Assembly (NCBI GenBank): GCA_002748425.1
Contig: PDSJ01000026.1
Span: 24,115 to 88,114 of the forward strand
Direction of reading: 5' to 3'
Length of the DNA: 64,000 nt
Source: a candidate division KSB3 bacterium
GTDB lineage: Bacteria; Moduliflexota; Moduliflexia; Moduliflexales; Moduliflexaceae
Shown: positions 45,578-55,287 of the stretch, in pieces
Layout of the letters: each line of letters starts with the position of its first letter
Position numbering within the stretch: position 1 is the first letter of the stretch
Program-made: the position numbers and the translations under genes
The notes under the pieces: generated by a model
What the model was told of the DNA's origin: nothing
The model's input: the letters and a program-made list of their open reading frames with translations, nothing else
Database searches by the model: none

Positions 45578-46003
45578 TTAACTTCCAAAGTTATTATAAA
45601 ACCCACTGTCCGACACAAATTCAACATACCAGCTGCACAGAAAATCTCTCAGTTGATTATCAAGGGCATAATCATCGATATAAAAGCTGTTTACATAGTC
45701 TGTAATGGCTCTGTCACCCTCATCCATTACAACAACATGCACCAGATGCGTACGGTTTTTTTGTCGTGTAAGACTTATGAGTTCGCCTGGTTCCAGGGTC
45801 TTCCGGAATCTATTTTGTTCTTCAAAATCGAGCACGAGCCGGTACGGTGTAGAGTTGAGCAAAAAGCCATACGACGGATCCCGTTTTTCGATCGCAGAAC
45901 TGACAGGACTCATGTCCTTATCATCGCCACAACCCGCCAGGACTCCGAAACATAAGATGATCACAGCCAGCAGCCCCATAACGTTTTTCCTGTACCCTTT
46001 CAT
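45578..46003 (-). CDS. lipoprotein of tandem pair, copy 1
   Basis: 141 residues with lipobox GVLAGC (signal peptide about 1-24). The mature domain is about 45% identical by eye to the following gene product, with a conserved N-S-T motif, R-T-H-L-x-H-V, Y-V-N-S-F-Y-I and C-S-W-Y-V. The single conserved Cys in CSWYV could form a disulfide between paralogues. No known domain recognised. The two genes are close enough to be one operon. Confidence 0.7.
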   Translation of the reverse strand: MKGYRKNVMGLLAVIILCFGVLAGCGDDKDMSPVSSAIEKRDPSYGFLLNSTPYRLVLDFEEQNRFRKTLEPGELISLTRQKNRTHLVHVVVMDEGDRAITDYVNSFYIDDYALDNQLRDFLCSWYVEFVSDSGFYNNFGS

Positions 46004-46216
46004 GTCGTACCTCCTGTTCTACAAGATAAAAATTTTCATCACCTCACTCACGACAGGGTTTACACCGCTTTTTTCTAAACAAGCTGAGGATCCAGTGTAG
46101 TATGAACGCTGAACTAAGACTTGTCAACTAAAATCCTCAGCTCTTCTCCTCAGGCAGAAAAACAGCCCACAAAGACCAAAAGCGCTTCCTAAGACGAACC
46201 TTGACAGCAATTCCCT

Positions 46217-48199
46217 TCAGATCCCCTTCACGCCCGGAGTTGTTCCCTGGCGCCAGGGATTGGCCTCAAATGCGTGTTTAAGGCTCTTGCCAAAGGCGCG
46301 GAAGACACTTTCCCAGATGTGGTGCGGGTCCCGTCCTTTCAGAATATCGATATGAATTGTGCAGCGGGCCCCTTGACTGAAACCGTCGAAAAATTGATTC
46401 AAATCGGTACTGAGCATATCTTCAACATGCTCAGGAATCGTGACTGCTGAGCTGAAGTGAAATTGTGCCCGATCTTCAAAACTGATTACGGCGCGCGCCA
46501 TGCCTTCATCAATAATAGCAATCGCCTCACCATCCCCATTCACCCCTTCTGCAATGTGCTGACGCCGGAGTTCGGCAAAAGCGAAGCCCATCGTCAAGCC
46601 GAGGTCTTCACAAATGACATGTCCAAAAGGATAGTGCGTCACACTGGTCTCAACTGCGATATTCATGCAAGAGCGCCAGGAGATATGTTCTACCATGTGA
46701 TTCAAAAAATGCAGCGGCGTTTTGAGCTTCTCATTAATATCGGGATAGCGTGCACCACGATCGATTTCGACTGTGATCGTCGCTTCTCTCGTGACGCGCT
46801 GACACAGCACGCCGAAACGACTTGCCTTCAGGATATGAGAGCCTAAGTCCGGGAGCTCTGTCTCCGGGCGTGAAAAACCTGCCGGATCCTCCAGATCGGG
46901 GTGTGGGAATTTTCGTTCCTTCAAGGTCATGGCATGGGCGGCAAAGCCTTCGTATTCAGCAAAATGAATCACATGATCGCGCAAATCCTCATAGGCCGTT
47001 TTGGTGAGGTAACTGATCGAGCTGGTTTTCATAAAATCCCGCACCGACAAGGCCGAGAAGGTTTTGGCAAATCCGCTTGTCGGCAAGACCGCATTCGGCC
47101 CAAGTGAATAATTGCAGACCGAAATCGGCGTGTAATCTCCGAGAATGATTTCACCAGCGTTTCGGATGCGCCTGGTCACGCCGATCAGATCATTCACATG
47201 AATCGCCAGATGCTCTGGGGCATACTCGTTGACAAAGGCAATCGCCTCATCCAGGGTCTTTGTCACGACGATTCCACCCTGCCCTGAGAGTACGGCCTCG
47301 CAATATTCTTTACGCTGCGCCGGAAGTTTTTCCAATAATCCTGGCAACTGCTGCAGCGCGTTTTCTGCCAGCTTCAGAGAATTCGTTACCAGGTAAGCTG
47401 ATGAATCCGGGCCGTGTTCGGCTTCGTTTAAGAGATCAAGGGCAGCCAGATAAGGATCGGCATGTTCATCGGCGAGGATCAGTGCCTCGCTGGGGCCGGC
47501 CGGCAGTCCGGGATCGACAACAGATTGCAGTAAACGTTTGGCCGCAGTGACATAGGGGTTTCCGGGCCCGACTACCTTTTCGGCTTTCGGGATGCTTTCG
47601 GTCCCGAAGGCTACAGCGGCAATCGCCTGTGAGCCGCCGACCTTAAAAATGTTGCGGATACCGCAAATGTCGGCTGCCACCAGGGTTGCCGGATCGCTGC
47701 TCCCATTTGGGAGGGGCGGGGAAAACACGTAAATGCTTTCTACGCCAGCCACCACAGCCGGAATGCCGAGCATCAGCATCACTGACGGAAAGGAGCCTTT
47801 GCCGCGAGGAACATACAGTGCAACCGAGTCGATGGGACTTGTTTGCTCTCCGGCAAATACGCCCGGCGCAATCTCTTTTATCCAGAACTCTTCGCTTTTC
47901 TGAAATTCGTGAAAGGTGCGAATGTTGTCGGCCGATGTTTTCAAGGCGGCCAGCAGGCGATCATCGACAAACTGATACGCCGCCTGAATCTCTTCAGTTG
48001 TAACTTTCTGTTTGTCTGCTGGGATGGCTGCACCGTCAAATTTTTGCGTATATTTCACCACTGCTGCATCGCCATGCTCTTTAATATCGTCGATGACTGG
48101 GCGGACAACATCCACAAATCGGCCAGCATCGACCTGCGTTCGTTCTAATAATTTCGCCCTCTTTTCCTGAGAAAGCTCCCATAATTTAAAAAGATTCAT
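46217..48199 (-). CDS. HisD-HisB fusion: histidinol-dehydrogenase-like plus imidazoleglycerol-phosphate-dehydratase-like domains
   Basis: About 660 residues from the ATG at 48199 (MNLFKLWELS); an upstream in-frame extension has no ribosome binding site. Residues about 1-440 are HisD-like: SVALYVPRGKGSFPSVMLM, GSQAIAAVAFGTE, GPSEALILAD and APEHLAIHV (catalytic Glu-His pair about 327). Where canonical HisD has GDYxxGxNH with the zinc-binding Asp, this has CNYSLGPNAVLP (Asn and Ala), and NEAEHG replaces QAEHG. Residues about 460-660 are HisB (IGPD)-like: HFLNHMVEH, CEDLGLTMGFA and GRDPHHIWESVFRAFG, but the first of the paired HH is Gly (FGHVICED). The order HisD-HisB in one chain is unusual. It may be a real, diverged histidine enzyme or a paralogue with another role. 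Confidence 0.85.
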   Translation of the reverse strand: MNLFKLWELSQEKRAKLLERTQVDAGRFVDVVRPVIDDIKEHGDAAVVKYTQKFDGAAIPADKQKVTTEEIQAAYQFVDDRLLAALKTSADNIRTFHEFQKSEEFWIKEIAPGVFAGEQTSPIDSVALYVPRGKGSFPSVMLMLGIPAVVAGVESIYVFSPPLPNGSSDPATLVAADICGIRNIFKVGGSQAIAAVAFGTESIPKAEKVVGPGNPYVTAAKRLLQSVVDPGLPAGPSEALILADEHADPYLAALDLLNEAEHGPDSSAYLVTNSLKLAENALQQLPGLLEKLPAQRKEYCEAVLSGQGGIVVTKTLDEAIAFVNEYAPEHLAIHVNDLIGVTRRIRNAGEIILGDYTPISVCNYSLGPNAVLPTSGFAKTFSALSVRDFMKTSSISYLTKTAYEDLRDHVIHFAEYEGFAAHAMTLKERKFPHPDLEDPAGFSRPETELPDLGSHILKASRFGVLCQRVTREATITVEIDRGARYPDINEKLKTPLHFLNHMVEHISWRSCMNIAVETSVTHYPFGHVICEDLGLTMGFAFAELRRQHIAEGVNGDGEAIAIIDEGMARAVISFEDRAQFHFSSAVTIPEHVEDMLSTDLNQFFDGFSQGARCTIHIDILKGRDPHHIWESVFRAFGKSLKHAFEANPWRQGTTPGVKGI

Positions 48200-48655
48200 T
48201 GTCTGAAGCACAGAAGCACAAAGCACACAAAGAAAGCTCGTCCAGCGCTCTTCTCCAGCCTTTGCGTCTCCCGATCCTGAGGATAAGCTGCATATTGTGT
48301 TCCGCGTTCATTTTGCATAGTCCTCACCATAAGCAGAATGCATGTCTGAAACGACTTCGTTCCTGCGCTGCTGAAAAAAGTCAATAGATATTCCACGCAG
48401 CGCAGTGTTGGCACTGCGTTCGGTTTGCAAATGCTAGCGCTGAATGCGCTGAGTTTCTTATGAGAATCAGCTCCACATCGCCGTGCATCAATCATATCGA
48501 CTAAGGCTGAAAAAGGCGAAAATTTACTTGACAAGCCCTGCGCATGCCAGCAATGGATAAGCTGTCGATCAGTGCTGTTTTTTTGTGGTATTGCAAACCG
48601 CCAGAGGGAAAACTTCTGGCCGACTGAACGCCCTAGCTCAAGGAGGTATGGTATA

Positions 48656-49411
48656 ATGCGAAAGATATGGATATTCATGCTTGTATTGCTGGCTGTTGCT
48701 CCCTGTGTCAAAGCTGAAGACATCGTCATTACTGACAACGGGAAGGGTACTGCTCAGTATGACGTCATTCTTGTGCAAAATCCGACGATTGCGATCGACG
48801 GAACGCCTGACGAAGAAATCTGGGCTGCTGTTCCAGAACTCAGCGGTTCGTTGAATTATCCCTGGGAAGCCGTTCAAGCACCGAAAACGGTCTTCAAAGC
48901 GTTTCATGACGGTAGCACTTTGTACTTCAGTTTTGTGGTCGAGGACAGAGAAGTCCTGGTGGAAGATGAGTGGAAAAGCGATGAATCAACGGTTGATGAC
49001 GAAGATCGCGTCGAAATCTTCTTCGCAGGCGGATCCGTGGATCAACCGGATGATTACAGTCTTGCCACATATTACGCGATTGAAGTGGATGCACAAGGCA
49101 GGGTCCATGATTACAGCGCCGTATACTATCGGCATTTGGACAGCAGCTGGAATTTGAAAGACCTGAACACGGCAGGTATTGAGACTGAAAGTGGATATCT
49201 TGTCGAAGGATCGATTCCCCTGGCGTCACTGCAAGAGTTACAGCTGATACGGGAGGATAAGACTATGCGGGCCGGCGTCTTTCGCGCCGAATTCTCCAAA
49301 GCTGGGTCCGAAATACAAATGCAGTGGATTTCCTGGGTAGACCCTAACACGACCTATCCTGATTTTCATGTTGATTCGGCATTCGGCGTTTTTCGCTTTT
49401 TAGGTCTCTAA
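48656..49411 (+). CDS. exported CBM9-like carbohydrate-binding domain protein
   Basis: 251 residues from the ATG at 48656, which has AAGGAGG 9 nt upstream. Signal peptide MRKIWIFMLVLLAVAPCVKA. The mature protein has the family-9 carbohydrate-binding/DOMON-like pattern: PTIAIDGTPDEEIWAAVPEL, VFKAFHDGSTLYFSFVVEDR, DDEDRVEIFFAGG, and ESGYLVEGSIPLASL. Such domains bind sugars or haem-like ligands, often as part of redox complexes or xylanases. Here it stands alone with no enzyme domain, so it is a binding protein of unknown partner, in the periplasm or outside the cell. Confidence 0.75.
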   Translation: MRKIWIFMLVLLAVAPCVKAEDIVITDNGKGTAQYDVILVQNPTIAIDGTPDEEIWAAVPELSGSLNYPWEAVQAPKTVFKAFHDGSTLYFSFVVEDREVLVEDEWKSDESTVDDEDRVEIFFAGGSVDQPDDYSLATYYAIEVDAQGRVHDYSAVYYRHLDSSWNLKDLNTAGIETESGYLVEGSIPLASLQELQLIREDKTMRAGVFRAEFSKAGSEIQMQWISWVDPNTTYPDFHVDSAFGVFRFLGL

Positions 49412-49424
49412 GCTAAGGTCAAAA

Positions 49425-49449
49425 CCGGGGGAGCGCGTCCTGCCCCCGG
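49425..49449 (+). terminator. hairpin after CBM9-like gene
   Basis: CCGGGGG and CCCCCGG pair perfectly around an 11-nt loop, 14 nt past the stop. No T-run. Confidence 0.5.
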
Positions 49450-49598
49450 TCCCGCCTGCGATACGTGCGTGTGTCCTCCTTCCACTTCCAGGGGTTACGG
49501 CGATTCATCTTGAGCGTATTCACGTTGTTCAGGCTCGACAACGGTCTGTCCCCGTCAACAGAGGATAGAGCACCGTCATCTCAGAAACTCACGCTGAC

Positions 49599-50525
49599 TT
49601 ACAAGCCGGTCTCCCTGAGCTCTTCGATCAAATCCCTTTGCCGGTCCGTGAGCACATCCGGAAACTTGACGAGAATCTTTACGTAAAGATCACCCTTATC
49701 AGCCCTTCCCATGCGGGGAAAACCGTGAGCCTTGATACGCATTCTGGTACCGGATCTGATGCCGGCCGGCACTCTCAACTGTTTCGGCTCATCCATTGTA
49801 GGGACTTTCAAGCTTGTGCCCAACAGTGCATCGGTCAAACCGATCGTCTGCTGCACTTCAAGATCAGCGCCGTGGCGTTCAAATTGCGGATGCGGCGCCA
49901 CATTCACGACAATATACAGATCACCGGGGATCCCTCCCCCGGGAGCTGGTCCGCCTTTGCCTGTCAGCCGCAGTTTTTTTCCACTTTCAATCCCTGCGGG
50001 AATTTTGACTTCAATGTCCTGGCGCGGTCCCTGTGGCGTTTGCAGGCTTACACGCTGCTTTCCTCCCTGATAGGCCACTTGAAACGGAATGGTCACTGAG
50101 CTTTGCGCATCCTGTCCCTTCATCGGAGTTTGGTATCCCTGCCCAGTTCTGCCGAACGGATTCTGTCCGGAAGAAAATCCCCTGGCGCGACCAGCGCTTC
50201 CCATTCCACCAAACAGTTGATCGAAAAGATTCCCTCCAAATCCCATTTCTGAAAAGATACTCGAAAAATCTGTGCCTCGAAAGATATCTTCCTGACTATA
50301 GCGCTGATGAAAGCCGTCGGCACCGAACATATCATATTGTTTGCGCTTTTGCGGATCGTTGAGCACCGCGTAGGCTTCGTTCACATCCTTAAACTTCTCT
50401 TCAGCCTCCTTATCACCTTTATTCCGATCCGGATGATACTTCATCGCCAGCTTACGATAGGCTTTTTTCAGTTCGGCCTCACCAGCGCCCTTTGTGACGC
50501 CGAGCACCTCATAATAGTCTCTCAT
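49599..50525 (-). CDS. DnaJ-class co-chaperone, CbpA-like
   Basis: 308 residues. J domain at 1-70 with [10 protein letters not shown] (HPD motif about 32-34). A Gly/Phe-rich region follows (about 75-135, [14 protein letters not shown]), then the DnaJ C-terminal substrate-binding domains ([39 protein letters not shown]). The zinc-finger module of DnaJ is absent, so it is type II (CbpA/DjlA-like). It would stimulate DnaK. A promoter with consensus -35 lies upstream. Confidence 0.9.
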   Translation of the reverse strand: MRDYYEVLGVTKGAGEAELKKAYRKLAMKYHPDRNKGDKEAEEKFKDVNEAYAVLNDPQKRKQYDMFGADGFHQRYSQEDIFRGTDFSSIFSEMGFGGNLFDQLFGGMGSAGRARGFSSGQNPFGRTGQGYQTPMKGQDAQSSVTIPFQVAYQGGKQRVSLQTPQGPRQDIEVKIPAGIESGKKLRLTGKGGPAPGGGIPGDLYIVVNVAPHPQFERHGADLEVQQTIGLTDALLGTSLKVPTMDEPKQLRVPAGIRSGTRMRIKAHGFPRMGRADKGDLYVKILVKFPDVLTDRQRDLIEELRETGL

Positions 50526-50606
50526 AATTCGCAGTCACCTCGTCTTTTTCGTACTCCCTCTTCTTCCACTCGAATTCCAAGATAAAAAATGGTTGACATC
50601 TTTGAT

Positions 50607-50637
50607 ATAATAAAGACGAAAAATGAGTATCTGTCAA
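50607..50637 (-). promoter_or_regulatory. sigma-70-type promoter of DnaJ-class gene
   Basis: On the minus strand TTGACA (50637-50632) is followed by TTTATT (17-nt spacer) or TATTAT (19-nt spacer). It sits about 85 nt before the gene start. Confidence 0.45.
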
Positions 50638-50826
50638 GGCCCTAGAGAAAAATTCATTGTCGATCCTGTTCGGCTCAGCAGTAAAGCTCTGACTCATCGA
50701 GCGTTGCTTGTGATAATGGGAATATTGATTAAACGTCCGAATACTCCTCTTGTCTTTTATATATAAAAATCACGAGATTTTGATACAACGTCGAAAGACT
50801 ATTGCAACACAAGAGAGTAACTGCAC

Positions 50827-52221
50827 GTGGTGATTATGATAAAGAGAGGCTCACTCCAACGTCTCTGGAAATCGAAGGCAATCCAGCATGAAACGCTGTC
50901 CGGCCTCGTCAATCGATTTCTCGTGATTCCTTTCCTCAAATTCGGAATCGGAAAGAGCGTTACAGAAAAAACGGCCCACAGTTTTGACAATATCAGCAAA
51001 GTCGCAAAAAAATACCACGAGGAAGGATTCTCCGTCATCATCATTCCCTCACACCCTATGGCGCGTCGACACACCCTGGGAATGATGTATCATTGCATGA
51101 AAATCTCGCGCGACATCAGCGGAAGCTTTCCACATGTCGTCCTGGCCACTGACGAAATCACCTTTGTGTATATCACCGTTCGGACCATTAATCGCCTGAT
51201 GCAGTACCTCTACCGTCTGATCGGCAAGTGGGGCGGACATATCATGCTGAACCGCAACGATCCCAACAGTTCTTTTCGCGCAGGGATCGAGATCGCCCGC
51301 CTGCTGCGCGATCAGTCGATTGTCGTGATGGCTGGTGAAGGCTATCCCCGCCATGATTCACGCAAATATGTCGATATTCCGAACAGTGCCGAGAGTTTCT
51401 ATACCAAGCTCAAACACAAAAACCTCTTAGCGCCGGAAAGTGATAAAGTCACATTTGTCAGCGACCTGACCCGGGAGATTCAAGCACTCATCGATCGCGA
51501 AGATCGCCAGGCTTATCGCAGCGGAAAACTGGCTGATCATGTTGTCGAAAGCATCTGGAAGCTCTTATATAAACGCATTCCCGACGGAGAAAGCCTTGCT
51601 ATCCATGATATTATCGACGAACTCTTACTAAGCTGGGGAGAACGCTTCGGATGCTTGCAAGGCATCGATCCGGTCCTGGGAATCACTGTGCAACCCCATT
51701 ACAAAACCCTGATTCTGCCGGTAGTCTTCACTGAATATGGCGTGAAACGTCTTCATATCGATGTGCGTGATTTTTTTTCGATCGATAATGTCAGCTACAC
51801 TGAGGTCAAACGCAGTCTGCGGGACATGGAAACAATCCAGCACCACAATCTGGCGCTTGAGATGTATGGGGATCAAGAATACCATCGTCTCCGGGTGATT
51901 CAGGACATTTGCGATTTTACCCACATCGCCTATCAACCCAGACACAATCTTTTCGAGGACTATCATGCCGGCCTTCTCCCATTTCAGGAAATGAGCGCGG
52001 CTCTGAAAGAGAAGCAGGCGTCAGCGCGTAATGCCTCTGAAGCGCAACGCTCCGAGAGCTATCATGAGTATCTGTATAAATTCAGAACTGCTGCCGAACT
52101 CGCCCTCCTCGACGACAACGATCGCGCGCTCTTCCGTGAGATTTTAAGGTTAAATACGCGCGATCTGGAACGGGTAATCCCGTCGGTGCGCATCAGGCAG
52201 GCCTGGAAACAGGATGATTAA
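50827..52221 (+). CDS. acyltransferase-like protein, uncertain
   Basis: 464 residues. The first 200 residues resemble the PlsC/PlsB layout: IIIPSHPMARRHTLG where NHxxxxD is expected, GHIMLNRNDPNSSFRAG, and VVMAGEGYPRHDSRK in place of FPEGTRS. The key His-x4-Asp motif is not intact, so activity is doubtful. The rest (about 200-464) is charged and helical with no recognised domain. There is no signal peptide or membrane helix. Start could be GTG 50827 or ATG 50836. If active it might acylate a glycerol or lipid A-like acceptor; I would treat this as hypothetical. Confidence 0.55.
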   Translation: MVIMIKRGSLQRLWKSKAIQHETLSGLVNRFLVIPFLKFGIGKSVTEKTAHSFDNISKVAKKYHEEGFSVIIIPSHPMARRHTLGMMYHCMKISRDISGSFPHVVLATDEITFVYITVRTINRLMQYLYRLIGKWGGHIMLNRNDPNSSFRAGIEIARLLRDQSIVVMAGEGYPRHDSRKYVDIPNSAESFYTKLKHKNLLAPESDKVTFVSDLTREIQALIDREDRQAYRSGKLADHVVESIWKLLYKRIPDGESLAIHDIIDELLLSWGERFGCLQGIDPVLGITVQPHYKTLILPVVFTEYGVKRLHIDVRDFFSIDNVSYTEVKRSLRDMETIQHHNLALEMYGDQEYHRLRVIQDICDFTHIAYQPRHNLFEDYHAGLLPFQEMSAALKEKQASARNASEAQRSESYHEYLYKFRTAAELALLDDNDRALFREILRLNTRDLERVIPSVRIRQAWKQDD

Positions 52222-52249
52222 AGGGCGTTGCCTCCTTAGACGGATATTC

Positions 52250-53680
52250 CTAATACGGTAAATACGGACGGCGCAGAGAATCCACGCTTTTTTTTGCCGG
52301 AAGCTCAGGGGTATACCAAGGCCGCTTCAACTTTTGGGCTAAAATCTGCAAATAGAGATAAGGATTTCGATAGGCGGTCGACGGCTCAATTTGCGCCCCC
52401 TCATGCCATTCATTCCAGCCCTGAATAAACAGAAATCTCGGTTTGACAGCCAGAGCAGTTTCAAGCTGATCCCCCCAGGCCTTCCCATTATTACGCGGTG
52501 CTGTGGGCGCCGGACGATCTCCAGGACGCCACACGTCGTCGTCAAAACCCGGCATGACGGGGATCATGGCATCCTTCCGCCAACGTGCCGAATCTCTCAC
52601 GTGAAAGCGCACGACCTTGCTGCGCGTACGTGCAGAGGCCGTAATCATACCGTTCGGCGTCCAATGTGTAAACGAACTCACTCCGGTCTCAGCCCATTCT
52701 TTTGTGAGACCAGTGCTCAACACGGCTTTCGGCGCAAAATACCAATACACCGCCGGCACGATCCCGACAATATAGAGTTCCCGCCCGACTTCTGCCGTGA
52801 TATTTTCCACAAGCCGCCGAAAATTTTCCGCCGTCAAATCTTCGACCATATACGGAATCACCATCATCGGTTTTCCATCGACATGCAAATAGGCCGGGTG
52901 CGACATCCATTGCTTCAGCATGTTGGATATCCGATGTTCAGCCATCTTCAAAGCCTTTTCAGGAACATCCCGCGAACGCTGAGACAGCGCGTCTCTGTAT
53001 TCAGGGCCGTCCACCACTCCCAGGCGTCGGGATTGTGCCGCCAGAATGCCGCGATAGCCTTCATACTTGTGGGGCAGCATCGGCTGGGGCCGCCCATCCA
53101 GGATCGGAATTTCACGTCCGCCAAGCAGGCTGTGATGCTCGATAAAAGCGATTTTAAACTCCTCCTGCTGTGCAACGTCCAGCATGAGCTGAGTCTGACT
53201 GCGCTGCGTCTGCCAATTAAAGATGTACACAAGAAATGCCTCAATCCCGGAGGCTTTTGCCAGACGAATATGCCAGCGGATCATGTCGGCGTCGGAAATG
53301 TTGTTATAAATTCCGACATAAGGATAATCGCCTCGTCGCCCGACCCAAATATCGCGGCGCCATTTTTCAGGGCCTAAAACATCACGGGGGTCTCGGCCCT
53401 GAATCGACCATTGGTCATACGTTTTCGGCCCAGCATTGAAATAATGAAAATACGTGCAGAGTACTTGAGTCTTCGCTGCAGGCTTGGTCGGAATCGGCGA
53501 AGCTTCAGGCTCAGGCTTTTCGTCTGGCGCCGATTCAACGGTCCCCGGCCGCTCTTCCGGCGGGGCTTCCAGTTCCCAGAGTTCAACCAGAACATCACTC
53601 AGGTCGGCGCAGCCGCTGAAGACGAGAAGCAAGAGTACGCCCACAGCCATGGCACAATGTCTACAGAACGTTTTTCTCAT
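52250..53680 (-). CDS. lipoprotein with glycoside hydrolase family 99-like (WbsX-type) domain
   Basis: 476 residues. Signal peptide ending in lipobox VFSGC (about 24), then a Pro/Glu-rich linker (about 35-70). From about 72: VLCTYFHYFNAGPKTYDQW, YVGIYNNISDADMIRWHIRLAKASGIEAFLV and, near the end, FLFIQGWNEWHEGAQIEPS, the signature of GH99/WbsX barrels with catalytic Glu residues. Relatives cut alpha-mannosides or serve surface polysaccharide gene clusters. Extracytoplasmic location is clear. The substrate is unknown. Neighbours give no clue. Confidence 0.8.
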   Translation of the reverse strand: MRKTFCRHCAMAVGVLLLLVFSGCADLSDVLVELWELEAPPEERPGTVESAPDEKPEPEASPIPTKPAAKTQVLCTYFHYFNAGPKTYDQWSIQGRDPRDVLGPEKWRRDIWVGRRGDYPYVGIYNNISDADMIRWHIRLAKASGIEAFLVYIFNWQTQRSQTQLMLDVAQQEEFKIAFIEHHSLLGGREIPILDGRPQPMLPHKYEGYRGILAAQSRRLGVVDGPEYRDALSQRSRDVPEKALKMAEHRISNMLKQWMSHPAYLHVDGKPMMVIPYMVEDLTAENFRRLVENITAEVGRELYIVGIVPAVYWYFAPKAVLSTGLTKEWAETGVSSFTHWTPNGMITASARTRSKVVRFHVRDSARWRKDAMIPVMPGFDDDVWRPGDRPAPTAPRNNGKAWGDQLETALAVKPRFLFIQGWNEWHEGAQIEPSTAYRNPYLYLQILAQKLKRPWYTPELPAKKSVDSLRRPYLPY

Positions 53681-54087
53681 GACAGATTTATTCCTTAACC
53701 GCCCTTCTCACGGACAAAAGATGGTATGAACATGAATGTATATGCTCTCCAGAATATGCGATTTTTGAGGATATGTCAAGAAAAATAACAGCACACAACA
53801 AGCTGGCCTGCAGCAGGACCGTAACAATTTTTACATTCATCACGCGGTCTGCACGACTTGACTTGGCCCCATGACGGTCTGATACATCACAGCTCTTTAC
53901 AAGTTTTCAGGGAAGGCTCGGGACATTCCCATGATCGAAGAATGCCCGATTACTGGAGAATATGGGCTATTGGACGCTCGGCGAGCACTTTGCCAGGGCA
54001 TGGAATCTTGAGATTCTGAAAACATCTTGAGCAACGACGCATTCGGCACAAGAAGCCGCAATGTCTGAGACTCTGCGGCTTCATCTC
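53681..54087. other. intergenic region, no gene seen
   Basis: About 400 bp between two minus-strand genes. No ORF, repeat or RNA gene I can support; it should contain the promoter of the GH99-like gene and the terminator of hisC, neither clear. Confidence 0.4.
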
Positions 54088-55194
54088 TCAGGCGCTCTCT
54101 TGAAGCGCGTTTCCGAGCGCTCGAATCAGTCGTTCGTTGTGTGCTTGTGTGCCCACGCTGATTCGTAAGTGATGGGGCAGACCATAGCCGGCAATCGGGC
54201 GAACAATGACGCCCTGCCGCAGCAGACTATCGTTAATCGCTGCGGCGTCACGCTCAAAATCGACGGTCACGAAATTTCCATAACTGGGAATATACGTCAG
54301 CCCCATCTCTTCAAAGCTCCTGTAGAGATAGTCTTTCCCTGCACGGTTGACTTCACGGCTGCGTTCGACATGTTCACGGTCCCCGAGTGCCGCCAGTGCC
54401 GCGGCCTGCGCGATCGAATTCACATTAAAAGGCGGGCGAATGCGGTTGGCTGCGTCAACCACCTCTTCCGGGCCGATTCCATAGCCGATACGCAGGCCAG
54501 CCAATCCGTAAATCTTTGAAAATGTTTTCAGGATCAGGATCCGCCGCTTTTTTCGAAGATAGTGGAAGGAATCCGGGAAATCATCAGCGTCGACATATTC
54601 GTCATAGGCCTCATCCGAGACGACCAGAACCCGTTCCGGCACACGCTGCATGAACGCGTCAAAAGCCTCCTGTCCGACCATTGTCCCGAGTGGATTTGTC
54701 GGATTGTCGATAAAAATCATTTTGGTGTCTGCTGTCACCGCATCCGCCATAGCCTCAAGATCGTGGGTATAATCGACTTTCCTCGGAACAGAATGAATCG
54801 CCGCGCCGATCCCCAGCGCCGCGAGCGTATACACAATAAAGGAATAGTGCGACAAAACGACTGAGTCAGAGGGTGTCAGAAAAGTTTTCATCATCAGCTC
54901 GATGACTTCATCTGATCCGTTGCCGGTAAAAATTTGTGACGGAAGCACTCCGAACTTCTCGGCCAGGGCGTTCTTTATGTAATAGCTACCGCCGTCCGGA
55001 TAGATGTTCGCGCGCTGAATTGCGTCCTGCATCGCTGCCAGCGCTTTTGGCGACGGACCAAGCGGATTTTCGTTCGATGCCAGCTTGATACAATCGCTCA
55101 CTCCCAGGTCCCGCTGTAATTCTTCGATCGGCTTTCCAGGCTGATAAGGCGTAATCTCTAAAATGTGTTCTGGAACAAGATCGCGAATATCCAT
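54088..55194 (-). CDS. hisC: histidinol-phosphate aminotransferase
   Basis: 368 residues from the ATG at 55194 (MDIRDLVPEHILEI); 27 more upstream codons in frame look non-coding. Fold-type I aminotransferase: CIKLASNENPLGPSPKALAAM, YIKNALAEKFGV, and the PLP-lysine in RILILKTFSKIYGLAGLRIGYG (Lys about 214). LPHHLRISVGT is typical of HisC. It converts imidazole-acetol phosphate to histidinol phosphate. Other his genes are not adjacent; the HisD-HisB fusion lies 6 kb away. Confidence 0.92.
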   Translation of the reverse strand: MDIRDLVPEHILEITPYQPGKPIEELQRDLGVSDCIKLASNENPLGPSPKALAAMQDAIQRANIYPDGGSYYIKNALAEKFGVLPSQIFTGNGSDEVIELMMKTFLTPSDSVVLSHYSFIVYTLAALGIGAAIHSVPRKVDYTHDLEAMADAVTADTKMIFIDNPTNPLGTMVGQEAFDAFMQRVPERVLVVSDEAYDEYVDADDFPDSFHYLRKKRRILILKTFSKIYGLAGLRIGYGIGPEEVVDAANRIRPPFNVNSIAQAAALAALGDREHVERSREVNRAGKDYLYRSFEEMGLTYIPSYGNFVTVDFERDAAAINDSLLRQGVIVRPIAGYGLPHHLRISVGTQAHNERLIRALGNALQESA

Positions 55195-55287
55195 ACACAG
55201 ACTGTTGAAGTGTCGGAGTCGTACTGCATGATGGCAGGAATCGCTTGGATTCTCATCACTCCGGCCACTCCTCACTCCACGTTCTTC

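Noticed and set aside
52391..53377. Plus-strand ORF of 328 residues
   Set aside because: Antisense to the GH99-like gene, which has clear motifs; the ORF is rich in His/Arg/Pro and has no start signal.
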